Positions 1 to 6,761 of a DNA stretch of 16,444 nucleotides are shown one piece after another. The DNA is from Anaerolineae bacterium. Its GTDB lineage: Bacteria; Chloroflexota; Anaerolineae; 4572-78; J111. The position numbers and the translations under genes are program-made. Location: NCBI GenBank assembly GCA_023382535.1, contig JAHDWA010000131.1, forward strand, positions 1-16,444. The letters are read 5' to 3'. The notes below the pieces were generated by a model. That model was not told the origin of the DNA, searched no databases, and worked only from the letters and a program-made list of their open reading frames with translations. Positions within the stretch are counted from its first letter, which is position 1; each line of letters opens with the position of its first letter.

Positions 1-299
1 CCAGCTTCCAGGGCAGCCAGGCGGGCCTGGCGGTCGTTGACGTGCAGCAACATGATCAGCGGAATGTGACCGACGAGGGTATCGTCCAGCAGTTCCCGGC
101 AAACTTGAAAGGGATTCCCCTGCAGCTCGTCGCTGATGAGGATAGCATTGGGCTGCCAGGGCCGCGCGGTCCGGATGATGTCGCCAGCTTGACCTACCGT
201 CTGAACTTCATGCCCGTTCGCTTCAAAATATAAACGTAAGGACTCGCGGATATCCACATCCGGGTCCGCAATTAAAATGCGTGATTTGGGAACGCTCAC
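1..299 (-). CDS. Response regulator, receiver domain (partial, runs off the left edge)
   Basis: Reading leftwards from a GTG at 299-297 gives an open frame of 99 codons that continues past base 1. It begins MSVPKSRILIADPDVDIRES and has the shape of a CheY-like receiver: a beta1 strand ending in an acidic residue (D12), a hydrophobic strand ILIS followed by D57, then FQVCREL, a HIPLIMLL strand and an RQARLAALEAG helix. Several canonical residues are altered. The usual Asp-Asp pair is D12-P13, the loop after D57 is about two residues shorter than normal, and the conserved Thr/Ser after beta4 is Leu (about L85). D57 could still be phosphorylated, but the site looks degenerate. The output domain lies outside the window. 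The gene is divergent from the PfkB kinase, and an AT-rich -10 box lies 34 bases upstream. Receiver fold is fairly sure; activity is not. Confidence 0.8.
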   Translation of the reverse strand, partial: MSVPKSRILIADPDVDIRESLRLYFEANGHEVQTVGQAGDIIRTARPWQPNAILISDELQGNPFQVCRELLDDTLVGHIPLIMLLHVNDRQARLAALEA

Positions 300-332
300 T
301 AAAAAATCTCTCTCTCCGGCGCGATGCGATAC

Positions 333-338
333 ATTATA
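333..338 (-). promoter_or_regulatory. -10 box of the response-regulator gene
   Basis: On the minus strand this is a perfect TATAAT, about 34 bases upstream of the GTG start at 299. No convincing -35 hexamer sits 16-18 bases upstream, so the promoter may be activator-dependent. A GGAGAGAG stretch between it and the start could serve as ribosome binding site, although its spacing is long. Confidence 0.45.
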
Positions 339-393
339 CACCAGAACCTTCCAATCTATATTATCAATTATGGCTGGAGTGGTTAAATCTGAC

Positions 394-419
394 GTGGAGT
401 AATTGCTGCCAATTGCCAC
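394..419. repeat. Imperfect inverted repeat in the divergent intergenic region
   Basis: GTGG (394-397) and AATTG (401-405) are mirrored by CAATT (410-414) and CCAC (416-419), with a 4-base loop CTGC. It lies between the two divergent genes, so it is a candidate operator, but no regulator is identified. Two copies of the palindrome GTTAAC (432-437 and 474-479), 42 bases apart, lie closer to the kinase promoter. Confidence 0.35.
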
Positions 420-484
420 TTTTGAGTATGCGTTAACCGGCAGATTTTCGCTATAGGAGAATAGTCATAAACAGTTAACAATAA

Positions 485-513
485 TTGAACTCCCTTCAAT
501 CTTATGGTATAGT
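485..513 (+). promoter_or_regulatory. Sigma-70-type promoter of the PfkB kinase gene
   Basis: TTGAAC at 485-490 and TATAGT at 508-513 are separated by exactly 17 bases, a good match to the housekeeping consensus. The start codon at 543 follows after about 29 bases, with a GGGTGGA ribosome binding site at 530-536. Confidence 0.6.
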
Positions 514-542
514 GTGGCTCAAATCTTGCGGGTGGAAAACAC

Positions 543-1478
543 ATGGCCGAACCAACTCAACCCTACGTCCTGGTCGTTGGAGCAGCAGGAATTGACTCAA
601 AAGGCAAAGCGAAAGCGGCCTATACCCTGGGGACCAGCACGCATGGCACGGTGAGGGTTTCCGTGGGTGGGACGGCCCGCAATGTGGCCGACAACCTGGC
701 CCGGCTGGGCGTGGAAACAGTGCTGCTTTCGGCGGTGGGGCCGGGCGGCTCCGGCAAGCGCATCCTGGCCAATGCCGCCGAGGTCGGCATCAATACCGAT
801 TATCTCATCGTCTCGCCCGACCACCACACGGCCGCTTATATTGCCCTGCTGGACGAAAAAGGCAACCTCGTCTTTTCGGTAGATGATATGGAGATCATGG
901 AAGTCCTGACCCCGCAGATCATCAACCGGCGGCGTAACTTGATCAAAAATGCGGCTATGGTTGTTTTTGACAGCAACCTGCCTGAAGCGACCCTCGCCTC
1001 GCTGATTAAAGTCGCCAGCCGCTACAGTATCCGCATCTGCGCTGACCCAACTTCAACCCGGCTGGCCAGCCGCTTAAAACCTTACCTGCCAGAGATTTTC
1101 ATGATCACCCCCAATGTTCCCGAAGCTGAAGTTCTCTCCGGCAAATCCATTGACGATGAAAACAAGGCCATTGCCGCCGCCCGCTCGCTGGTCAACGCCG
1201 GAGTCAAAATTGTCATCATCACCCTGGCCGAAGAAGGGGTGGTTTACGCCTCGGCTCGCGCCAGCGGGCATATTCCAGCGGTAGCCACAGAGATTATCGA
1301 CTCGACCGGCGCCAGCGACGCCCTGACGGCAACAGTTGTCTTTGGCCTGCTCAACAGTATGCCGCTGGACGAATCGGTGCGCCTGGGAGCCAGCGCCGCC
1401 GCCATGACCCTGGCCTGCAGCGATACCGTCTGCGAGGATTTGAGCCTGGATATTTTGTATGATAACCTGCTCATTTGA
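543..1478 (+). CDS. PfkB-family carbohydrate kinase, pseudouridine-kinase-like
   Basis: A 311-aa cytosolic ribokinase-fold protein predicted to phosphorylate a sugar or nucleoside hydroxyl with ATP. Visible family landmarks are an N-terminal VVGAAGID strand, the substrate-side motif GGTARNVADNLARLG (42-56), LLSAVGPGGSG (61-71), the NVPEAEVLSG block (191-200, the Asn-x-x-Glu signature), and the anion-hole/catalytic motif STGASD (254-259) with catalytic base D259. The whole resembles PsuK/YeiC (GGVxRN, DLS near the C terminus), so pseudouridine kinase is the best guess. No psuG glycosidase is adjacent, so the substrate is unproven. One oddity is that the usual GAGD reads GASD, placing Ser258 in the anion hole. 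The start is supported by a consensus promoter and GGGTGGA 6 bases upstream. It is probably followed by the MaoC gene in the same direction, 77 bases downstream. Confidence 0.85.
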   Translation: MAEPTQPYVLVVGAAGIDSKGKAKAAYTLGTSTHGTVRVSVGGTARNVADNLARLGVETVLLSAVGPGGSGKRILANAAEVGINTDYLIVSPDHHTAAYIALLDEKGNLVFSVDDMEIMEVLTPQIINRRRNLIKNAAMVVFDSNLPEATLASLIKVASRYSIRICADPTSTRLASRLKPYLPEIFMITPNVPEAEVLSGKSIDDENKAIAAARSLVNAGVKIVIITLAEEGVVYASARASGHIPAVATEIIDSTGASDALTATVVFGLLNSMPLDESVRLGASAAAMTLACSDTVCEDLSLDILYDNLLI

Positions 1479-1555
1479 GATTTTGTCTGTTGCCAGTTGT
1501 CCGTTAAAAATTTCTGACTGCTGACTACTCCCTATCTCTTCATTTGGAGACGCCT

Positions 1556-2014
1556 GTGAAAACTGTTCCACGCGGCATGTATTTTGAAGAATTTGAACCC
1601 GGCCTGGAAATCTACACGGCGGCCCGGACCATTACCGAGACGGATATCGTCAGCTTTGCCGGCCTCTCCGGCGACTATAATTTTATCCACATTGACGCCG
1701 AAGGCTCAAAAAACACGCCCTTTGGGCAGCGCGTTGCTCACGGCATGCTGGTCGCTTCGATTGCCAGCGGGCTGGCCGTGCAGCACGGTTTTATTGACGG
1801 CACCACCCTGGCCTTCCGCGAGTTAACCTGGAAGTTCACCAAGCCGGTGCTGATTGGCGATACCGTCCAGGTGCAGATTAAAGTGACCGAAACCAAAGCG
1901 ATGCGGGCGCTGGGCGGCGGGCTGGTCACGTTTGAGGCCCGCGTGCTCAACCAGCGGGATGAGGTGGTGCACAAGGGCGAGTGGCGGATGCTAATTAAGT
2001 CACGGGAGGGGTGA
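1556..2014 (+). CDS. MaoC-like (R)-specific enoyl-CoA hydratase / dehydratase, hotdog fold
   Basis: A single-hotdog MaoC-domain protein of 152 aa. The family is known to hydrate trans-2-enoyl-CoA, or the reverse, in fatty-acid or PHA metabolism and in catabolic pathways. The hydratase signature is clear: GDYNFIHIDAEG (residues 39-50, with D40, N42 and H45 the Asp/His dyad), a Phe-containing loop, then RVAHGML (59-65) and a TWKFTKPVLIGDTVQV strand pair. I chose GTG at 1556 because GGAGA (1546-1550) lies 5 bases upstream. The longer reading from TTG at 1544 would place its start codon inside this Shine-Dalgarno sequence. It is co-directional with the kinase upstream and the cyclase downstream. 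The substrate cannot be told from sequence; a protein without these catalytic residues would be non-enzymatic, but here all are present. Confidence 0.88.
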   Translation: MKTVPRGMYFEEFEPGLEIYTAARTITETDIVSFAGLSGDYNFIHIDAEGSKNTPFGQRVAHGMLVASIASGLAVQHGFIDGTTLAFRELTWKFTKPVLIGDTVQVQIKVTETKAMRALGGGLVTFEARVLNQRDEVVHKGEWRMLIKSREG

Positions 2015-2055
2015 GGCGAAGAGGCGAGGAGGCGAGTCTTTTTGCCTCGTAGTTC

Positions 2056-2173
2056 GCCCCGAATTAAAATTCAGGGCTGACAACTAAAGTACGCTGAAGC
2101 GTACTATTACCTTGAACCCTCTTGAGTCGGCTTGAGCCGACTTTAGCTTTCAGCCTGCGAATTCATTCGCAGG
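2056..2173. repeat. Cluster of four short hairpins nested in a longer inverted repeat (REP/MITE-like)
   Basis: Four consecutive palindromes with 2-base loops lie in 118 bases. (A) 2056-2077: GAATT/AATTC inside GCCC/GGGC, with one C-A mismatch. (B) 2088-2105: AGTACGCT/AGCGTACT, perfect. (C) 2125-2142: AGTCGGCT/AGCCGACT, perfect. (D) 2154-2173: CCTGCGAAT/ATTCGCAGG, perfect 9 bp. In addition 2075-2090 is the reverse complement of 2140-2155 at 14 of 16 positions, so the block can also fold as one long stem enclosing B and C. The folds share bases and are mutually exclusive. It occupies most of the gap between the MaoC and cyclase genes. A weaker stem, GAGGC (2029-2033)/GCCTC (2044-2048) with T-rich loop, precedes it and may help end the MaoC transcript. 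Confidence 0.75.
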
Positions 2174-2217
2174 GAACAACGGCGTAAAAGATTTGTGAGT
2201 AAAAGATAGAGTCAATA

Positions 2218-2844
2218 ATGGCTCAGATTTTCGACATCACCCGCACCATCAACCCAAACTTAGCCGTCTGGCCGGGCGATACGCCTTTCTCGGCGGAGGT
2301 TATCACTGCTATCAAAGATGGTTCGTCCATCAACCTGACCACCTTGACTATGAGCAGCCACATGGGCACCCACGTGGACGCGCCTTACCACTTTCTCGAC
2401 GACGACCTGACCATGGAGCAGGTGCCGCTCGAAGCTTACCTCGGCCCGGCGAGGGTGGTCACGGTGCAACGTGAAGCGGGGCCGCTGCTGCCGGAGGATT
2501 TCCCTGGCCTGGAGTGGAGCGGGGTTCAACGCTTGCTGGTCCATTCGGCTGCCAGCGCCAAACCGCTGGACCAATTCCCGACCGAGTTTGTCTATCCCTC
2601 GCCGGAACTGGCCGAGTTGCTGGCGCAGCACGGCGTTGTCCTGTTCGGCTCCGACGCTCCCTCTATGGATGATATGAACAGCAAAACGCTGCCGGGTCAT
2701 AAGGCCCTCCGCCGTCACAGCATCGCCATCCTCGAAGGGCTGCTCCTGACCGGCGTCCCCGATGGCGCTTACGAACTGATTGCTCTCCCGCTCAAGATTG
2801 CCGGCGGCGATGGCTCGCCGGTGCGCGCAATTCTCCGTGGCTAA
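2218..2844 (+). CDS. kynB: Kynurenine formamidase-type cyclase family hydrolase
   Basis: A 208-aa metal-dependent hydrolase of the cyclase family, closely resembling bacterial arylformamidase KynB, which converts N-formylkynurenine to kynurenine and formate in tryptophan catabolism. The metal site is intact: HMGTHVDAPYH supplies H48, H52, D54 and H58, and the distal pair H161 (GHKALRRH) and E173 (AILEG) has the family's 12-residue spacing. Other matches to KynB are an N-terminal DITRTINP..VWPGDTP, LGPARVV, SMDDMNSKTLPGHKAL (149-164) and the C-terminal ELIALPLKIAGGDGSPVRAIL. Length agrees with the family. The ATG has only a weak purine stretch upstream. No tryptophan dioxygenase or kynureninase gene is in the window, so another formamide or cyclic substrate is possible. 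Confidence 0.85.
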   Translation: MAQIFDITRTINPNLAVWPGDTPFSAEVITAIKDGSSINLTTLTMSSHMGTHVDAPYHFLDDDLTMEQVPLEAYLGPARVVTVQREAGPLLPEDFPGLEWSGVQRLLVHSAASAKPLDQFPTEFVYPSPELAELLAQHGVVLFGSDAPSMDDMNSKTLPGHKALRRHSIAILEGLLLTGVPDGAYELIALPLKIAGGDGSPVRAILRG

Positions 2845-2861
2845 ACCCCTTTTCAACTTCT

Positions 2862-2890
2862 TTGACGCCCCTGATAGCCTCTGCTATAAT
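2862..2890 (+). promoter_or_regulatory. Near-consensus sigma-70 promoter with extended -10
   Basis: TTGACG (2862-2867), a 17-base spacer, and TATAAT (2885-2890) preceded by TGC (2882-2884), an extended -10. It is the strongest promoter in the window and should drive the FHA-protein gene, giving a leader of roughly 60 bases. Confidence 0.8.
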
Positions 2891-2905
2891 TGTGTTTTGG
2901 TCGTA

Positions 2906-2934
2906 CCTTCCCTGCTTGATGTCCTCCGGGAAGG
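2906..2934 (+). promoter_or_regulatory. Leader hairpin upstream of the FHA-protein gene
   Basis: CCTTCCC (2906-2912) and GGGAAGG (2928-2934) form a perfect 7-bp stem with a 15-base loop inside the presumed 5' leader. An AAGGA ribosome binding site (2943-2947) follows, 12 bases from the ATG. It could affect mRNA stability or translation. No known riboswitch class is recognised. Confidence 0.4.
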
Positions 2935-2959
2935 CCCCTAGCAAGGATTAAGAATTTTT

Positions 2960-5272
2960 ATGGAAGAAAAACAACACGGCGCAGCGACGCAGGTGGAGCC
3001 GTCAAGGGCGCCTAGATTAGAAGTCATCCGGGGCGAAAATGTAGGCGAGACGTTCAAGGTCAAGCTGACGACCCGCATTGGCCGCGAACGAGACAATGAT
3101 ATTGTCATTCTCGACCCCAAAATGTCCCGCTACCACGCCCAAATTTCTATGGAAGCGGGCCAGTGGCTGTTGGCCGACCTGGGCAGTTCCAACCGCACGT
3201 TTCTGAATGGGGTGGCGATTAGTGAGCCGACGCCCGTCAAGGAGGGCGACCGGATTAGCCTGGGTGAAACTGAACTGGTCCTAAAAATGCCGGATGCGCC
3301 TGTTACCGAACCGGCCCCGACCAGAACCGCCCCCATGTCAGGGCCGATCATTACGCCTCCACCCGCGCCCGCCGCTCCAGCCGGGGCGTCACCCGCGCCG
3401 GGTCAGGTCACTGTCCTGCCCCGACTGGCCTGGCTTGCCGGTGGCTTTATTGTGCTTCTCTTCCTGGTCGCTGCGGCGATTTTGTACTTTATCTTTAGCC
3501 GTGGCAATCCGGGTGGTGAGGTTGTAAGTGCAACAGGTACACCGGCGGCCGTCACCGATCCAGGCAACGAAAGCCAACCCCCAGCCGAAGCGCCTAACCG
3601 CCCCGCCGATGTGGTCCTGATTTATGAGGATGACTTCGGCGACTCGGCCAGCGGCTGGGATGATGCGTTTGACGCCTATACCACCAAACAGTACGGCAAC
3701 AATCGTTACCAGATTGAAGTTACCACCAGCAACCTGGTTGCCTGGGGCCTGGCTAACCGCGACGTGGCCGATTTTGAAGTCGAGGTGGAGGCCAGGCTGG
3801 AAGATGGCGCGGATACGAACGGCTATGGTCTGCTCTTTCGCTTCCAGGATCGTGAGAATTTCTATCGCTTTGATATTTCCGGCGATGGATATTACTTGCT
3901 CAGCAAATTCATTAAAGGTGAGTGGATCACCATGGCCGACTGGACCGCTTCACCCTTCATCAATAAAGGCAAAGCGGCCAATATTCTCAAAGTGTCTGCT
4001 TTCGGCCCCCATATTACCGTCTGGGCTAACGGCCAGCAGTTGGCCTCGGTCGAGGATGACTCGCTGACGCATGGTAACTTCGGCTTTTTTGCCGGCACAT
4101 TTAGTGACCCCCTGGTTTGGGTCAGTTTTGATAACTTGAAATTGTGGACACCCAAAGATCAGGAAATTACGTTGCTGCCTACCGCCACGCGCCCCCTTGG
4201 CCCGCCGCCCACCACCACAACCCTGCCAACCCCGACCCCTCTGCCCGCGACCGAGACCTCCACCGCTACGCCAGCCACTGCCGAGACGGTTGAGGCCGAA
4301 GCCTCGGTCGAGCCGACCGTTACCCCCACCGAGGAGCCAACCGTCACCCCCACCAGCGAACCGACCGCGACCCCTGTGCCGCTACCCGAATACGCCTCCC
4401 GCGATCAAACCCTGGCGCGAGGCGAAAAAGAGGTCACCGGGCGTATTATATTCCCCGTTTTCGATGCCGCCCGGGGCACCTACGATATTTACATTGCCGA
4501 CGCCGCCAACGGCGCTAATAAAGAACTGGTGCAAAAAGATGCCAGCCAGCCGGCGCTCAGTGCCGACGGAACCGACCTGGCCTACCGTTCCTGGCAGCCG
4601 GATAAACGGGGCCTTTTCGCCCGGCGTCTGAGCGGGGGTGAGGAGTGGCAGTTTAATCCGTTCTTCGAGTCGGCTCGCCCTCAATTTTCACCTGCCGATA
4701 AGAGCCTGATCTTCCATTCGCGGGTGGGCGGCAGAGAGCCGGCCGTCTATCGGGTGATCAACGGGGTGGGTGAGGTGATGCGGCGCGAGGGCTTCCCAGT
4801 CCAGGGCGAAGCGCCCAAGTGGTCACCTGATGGCCAGCGTTTTGTTTACAGCAGTTGTCTGGGCGGCAAATGCGGCGTCATCCGCAGCAATATTGACGGC
4901 GCTAACCCGGTTCTGCTGAGTGACCATCCGACCGACACGAATCCCGAAATTTCGCCCGACGGTTCCACCGTTGTCTTTATGTCCAAACGGAGCGGTAATT
5001 GGGAAATCTACTCGGTTGGGATTGATGGCGGCAATATTAAAGCGCTTACCTCCGACCCCAGCAGTGATGGCCTGCCGACCTGGTCGCCCGACGGTCAGAA
5101 AATTGCTTTTGTCGCCAATCGTGATGGCGAGTGGAGTGTTTGGGATATGGACCCGGATGGTGGAAATCAGCGCCGCCTCTTTGCCCTGGGCGGGTCGGTG
5201 GATGGCGTCATCCGGCAAGATCCCCCTAACAGCCGGAGTTGGACCGAAGAAAATATTGATTGGGCCCCGTAG
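2960..5272 (+). CDS. Membrane-anchored FHA protein with extracytoplasmic beta-sandwich and TolB-like propeller
   Basis: A 770-aa single-pass protein. Residues 20-110 are an FHA domain, a phosphothreonine-peptide reader, with IGRERDND (40-47), MSRYHAQI (55-62) and LGSSNRTFLNG (74-84). After a Pro/Ala linker, 155-180 is one hydrophobic helix ending in FSRG. Residues 220-397 look like a LamG/DUF1080-type concanavalin sandwich (YEDDFGD..SGW, GLLFRFQDRENFYRFDIS, VWANGQQLA..FGFFAG, SFDNLKLW). Residues 405-475 are a Thr/Pro stalk. Residues 490-770 carry PD40-type propeller repeats (SPDG at 622-625, 665-668 and 709-712, degenerate copies near 534 and 577). By architecture the FHA is cytoplasmic and the rest outside. 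It probably links a Ser/Thr-kinase signal to a surface or wall function. It is followed after 49 bases by the M23 peptidase gene. Confidence 0.82.
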   Translation: MEEKQHGAATQVEPSRAPRLEVIRGENVGETFKVKLTTRIGRERDNDIVILDPKMSRYHAQISMEAGQWLLADLGSSNRTFLNGVAISEPTPVKEGDRISLGETELVLKMPDAPVTEPAPTRTAPMSGPIITPPPAPAAPAGASPAPGQVTVLPRLAWLAGGFIVLLFLVAAAILYFIFSRGNPGGEVVSATGTPAAVTDPGNESQPPAEAPNRPADVVLIYEDDFGDSASGWDDAFDAYTTKQYGNNRYQIEVTTSNLVAWGLANRDVADFEVEVEARLEDGADTNGYGLLFRFQDRENFYRFDISGDGYYLLSKFIKGEWITMADWTASPFINKGKAANILKVSAFGPHITVWANGQQLASVEDDSLTHGNFGFFAGTFSDPLVWVSFDNLKLWTPKDQEITLLPTATRPLGPPPTTTTLPTPTPLPATETSTATPATAETVEAEASVEPTVTPTEEPTVTPTSEPTATPVPLPEYASRDQTLARGEKEVTGRIIFPVFDAARGTYDIYIADAANGANKELVQKDASQPALSADGTDLAYRSWQPDKRGLFARRLSGGEEWQFNPFFESARPQFSPADKSLIFHSRVGGREPAVYRVINGVGEVMRREGFPVQGEAPKWSPDGQRFVYSSCLGGKCGVIRSNIDGANPVLLSDHPTDTNPEISPDGSTVVFMSKRSGNWEIYSVGIDGGNIKALTSDPSSDGLPTWSPDGQKIAFVANRDGEWSVWDMDPDGGNQRRLFALGGSVDGVIRQDPPNSRSWTEENIDWAP

Positions 5273-5303
5273 CGTTTAACGTTAGAACGTGCAACGTTAA
5301 ACG
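5273..5303. repeat. 11-bp perfect inverted repeat between the FHA and M23 genes
   Basis: CGTTTAACGTT (5273-5283) is exactly mirrored by AACGTTAAACG (5293-5303), around a 9-base loop. It starts directly after the FHA stop codon and is followed by TTTC, then the AGGAGA ribosome binding site (5311-5316) of the next gene. It could be an intra-operon attenuator or mRNA processing hairpin, or a protein-binding operator. The T-run is too short for a confident intrinsic terminator. Confidence 0.6.
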
Positions 5304-5321
5304 TTTCACCAGGAGACGCGC

Positions 5322-6683
5322 TTGTTGTTCCCCACCCTTGATAAACAAACCATTTGGATCATCCTTGGCGTCGTTCTGGGGGTCATGCTGACCGCTCTGG
5401 TCGTGGTCATCATTGGTCTTAACCAGGTCAGCCAGGGCAACGCCCTGGCTGCCGCTACAGCCACGCCAACCAAAACACCGACCCAAAGAGCTACGGCCAC
5501 ACCCACCCCTACTTCAACCAGCACTTCAACCCCCACACCCACCCCAACGTCTACGGCGACAAACACCCCCACACCCACAGCTACGCCCACAGAAACCAGC
5601 ACTCCCACCTTTACCCCGGAGCCGCCTACCCCCACCTTCACCCCAACGGCGACGGCGATTCCGCCGGTCATTGATACCGCCGCTCCCCCCATTTCAGCAG
5701 AGGTGACTCTCACCGCCACCCTGGAATTAACCGGAACGGCCAGTTTGACTGCTACCGGCGTGATGACGCCTCCCGTTACACCCGCGCCCACCTTCACCCC
5801 TGTCCCGCGTACAGTCGCCGTTCCGGCCAATATCCCCAACTACCTGGAGGCAACCGCTCATTTTTGGTTTACCCGGCCCTTTACCGAGGCTTACCCAAAT
5901 TGGGGCAGTTTCTATTACCCTTACGGCACCAACGGCGGGGGACAATATTTCTGGCACTTTGGGATTGACATTCAAGGCTTCCAGGGCCAGACAATCCTGG
6001 CCGTTGGCGATGGCCGGGTGGTCCACGCCGGGCCGGATACCACAGCCCAAACTCAGCTTGGCCCATGGACCGATTTTTACGGCCAGGCCGTACTCATCGA
6101 GCACTCTCAGCGGTGGGAAAATAAACCTGTCTACACCCTGTACGGCCATGTTTCCAGGGCGTTAGTGAGCGTGGGCCAGGAAGTTAAAGCCGGGCAGCCT
6201 ATCGCCCGGGTCGGAGGGCTGGGCGTGGCCACCGGGCCGCATCTTCACCTGGAAGTGCGGGTAGGGGGGACCACCTATTACGACACCCGCAACCCCGATT
6301 TGTGGCTGCAGCCGGACCCCGGCTATGGAGTGATTGCCGGGCGGGTGGTGGATTATCAAAACTTTTTTGTGCCGGTCCAGTTGGTTACTTTACACCGGCT
6401 CAACGAGCCGGGCCGTTTCTGGCGGCAAACCCTTACTTATCCGGATAATCAGGTTAATTCCGACGAAAAATATGTCGAAACCTTCACCTTTGCCGATGTG
6501 CCGGCAGGGAAATACCTGCTCAAAACGTCTTTTGACGGCCATGAACTGACCGTGCCGGTCACGGTCGAGGCCGGCTTGACCAGCTTTGTGCTGCTGCAGC
6601 AAACCCAGCCGCCCAAGGTTCAACCTGCCTCTCTACCCGCTCCGGCGGCTCAGTCGTCGCCCGGAGAGAGCCAGCCGCAGTAG
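5322..6683 (+). CDS. Membrane-anchored M23 (lysostaphin-type) peptidase with Thr/Pro stalk
   Basis: A 453-aa surface protein. Residues 11-33 are a hydrophobic anchor, 45-163 a Thr/Pro-rich stalk, 210-330 an M23 zinc endopeptidase domain, and 335-428 a carboxypeptidase-regulatory-like beta-sandwich (GRVVDYQNFFVPVQLVTL..FADVPAGKYLL), with a Pro/Gln tail. Active-site residues are complete: HFGID (H212, D216), YGH (H276) and HLHLE (H307, H309). M23 enzymes cleave peptidoglycan cross-links or, when catalytically idle, activate amidases; with all ligands present this one should be active. The start is TTG at 5322 (or the next codon, TTG 5325), placed 5-8 bases after AGGAGA. No ATG is near. It probably shares the FHA gene's promoter, suggesting a wall-remodelling partner. 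In the absence of LysM or SPOR domains the stalk probably sets its reach from the membrane. Confidence 0.85.
   Translation: MLFPTLDKQTIWIILGVVLGVMLTALVVVIIGLNQVSQGNALAAATATPTKTPTQRATATPTPTSTSTSTPTPTPTSTATNTPTPTATPTETSTPTFTPEPPTPTFTPTATAIPPVIDTAAPPISAEVTLTATLELTGTASLTATGVMTPPVTPAPTFTPVPRTVAVPANIPNYLEATAHFWFTRPFTEAYPNWGSFYYPYGTNGGGQYFWHFGIDIQGFQGQTILAVGDGRVVHAGPDTTAQTQLGPWTDFYGQAVLIEHSQRWENKPVYTLYGHVSRALVSVGQEVKAGQPIARVGGLGVATGPHLHLEVRVGGTTYYDTRNPDLWLQPDPGYGVIAGRVVDYQNFFVPVQLVTLHRLNEPGRFWRQTLTYPDNQVNSDEKYVETFTFADVPAGKYLLKTSFDGHELTVPVTVEAGLTSFVLLQQTQPPKVQPASLPAPAAQSSPGESQPQ
5460..5660. repeat. Low-complexity Thr/Pro-coding tract
   Basis: Runs of ACC/CCC/ACA/ACG codons encode the stalk of the M23 protein. 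A similar shorter tract encodes the stalk of the FHA protein (about 4175-4380). These are degenerate coding repeats without conserved spacers. On the minus strand they give spurious Val/Gly-rich open frames. Confidence 0.7.
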
Positions 6684-6761
6684 GAAATTGTCAATAATCA
6701 AGGGTCAATTGCTAATCGTCAACTATTAACCAGTCGTTGATAATTGACTGTTGACCGTTAT
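6684..6761. repeat. Convergent intergenic region with degenerate TTGAC/GTCAA repeats
   Basis: Between the plus-strand M23 gene and the minus-strand SDR gene lie several degenerate copies of GTCAA and its complement TTGAC. The clearest inverted pair is GTCAATT (6704-6710) with AATTGAC (6742-6748), and GTCAAC (6718-6723) with GTTGAT (6736-6741) sits inside. It may act as a bidirectional transcript end, though neither strand has a proper T-tract after a GC-rich stem. Related words occur at 1488-1515. Confidence 0.4.

Noticed and set aside
1544..1558. TTG start for the MaoC protein, adding four residues
   Set aside because: The TTG overlaps the GGAGA that serves as the ribosome binding site for the GTG at 1556.
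5460..5660. Possible CRISPR or tandem repeat array
   Set aside because: There is no constant repeat length or unique spacers; it is a coding Thr/Pro tract.
5306..5839. Minus-strand Val/Gly-rich frame of 177 codons
   Set aside because: It is the reverse complement of the Thr/Pro stalk of the M23 protein and has the low-complexity VGVGV pattern expected from that.
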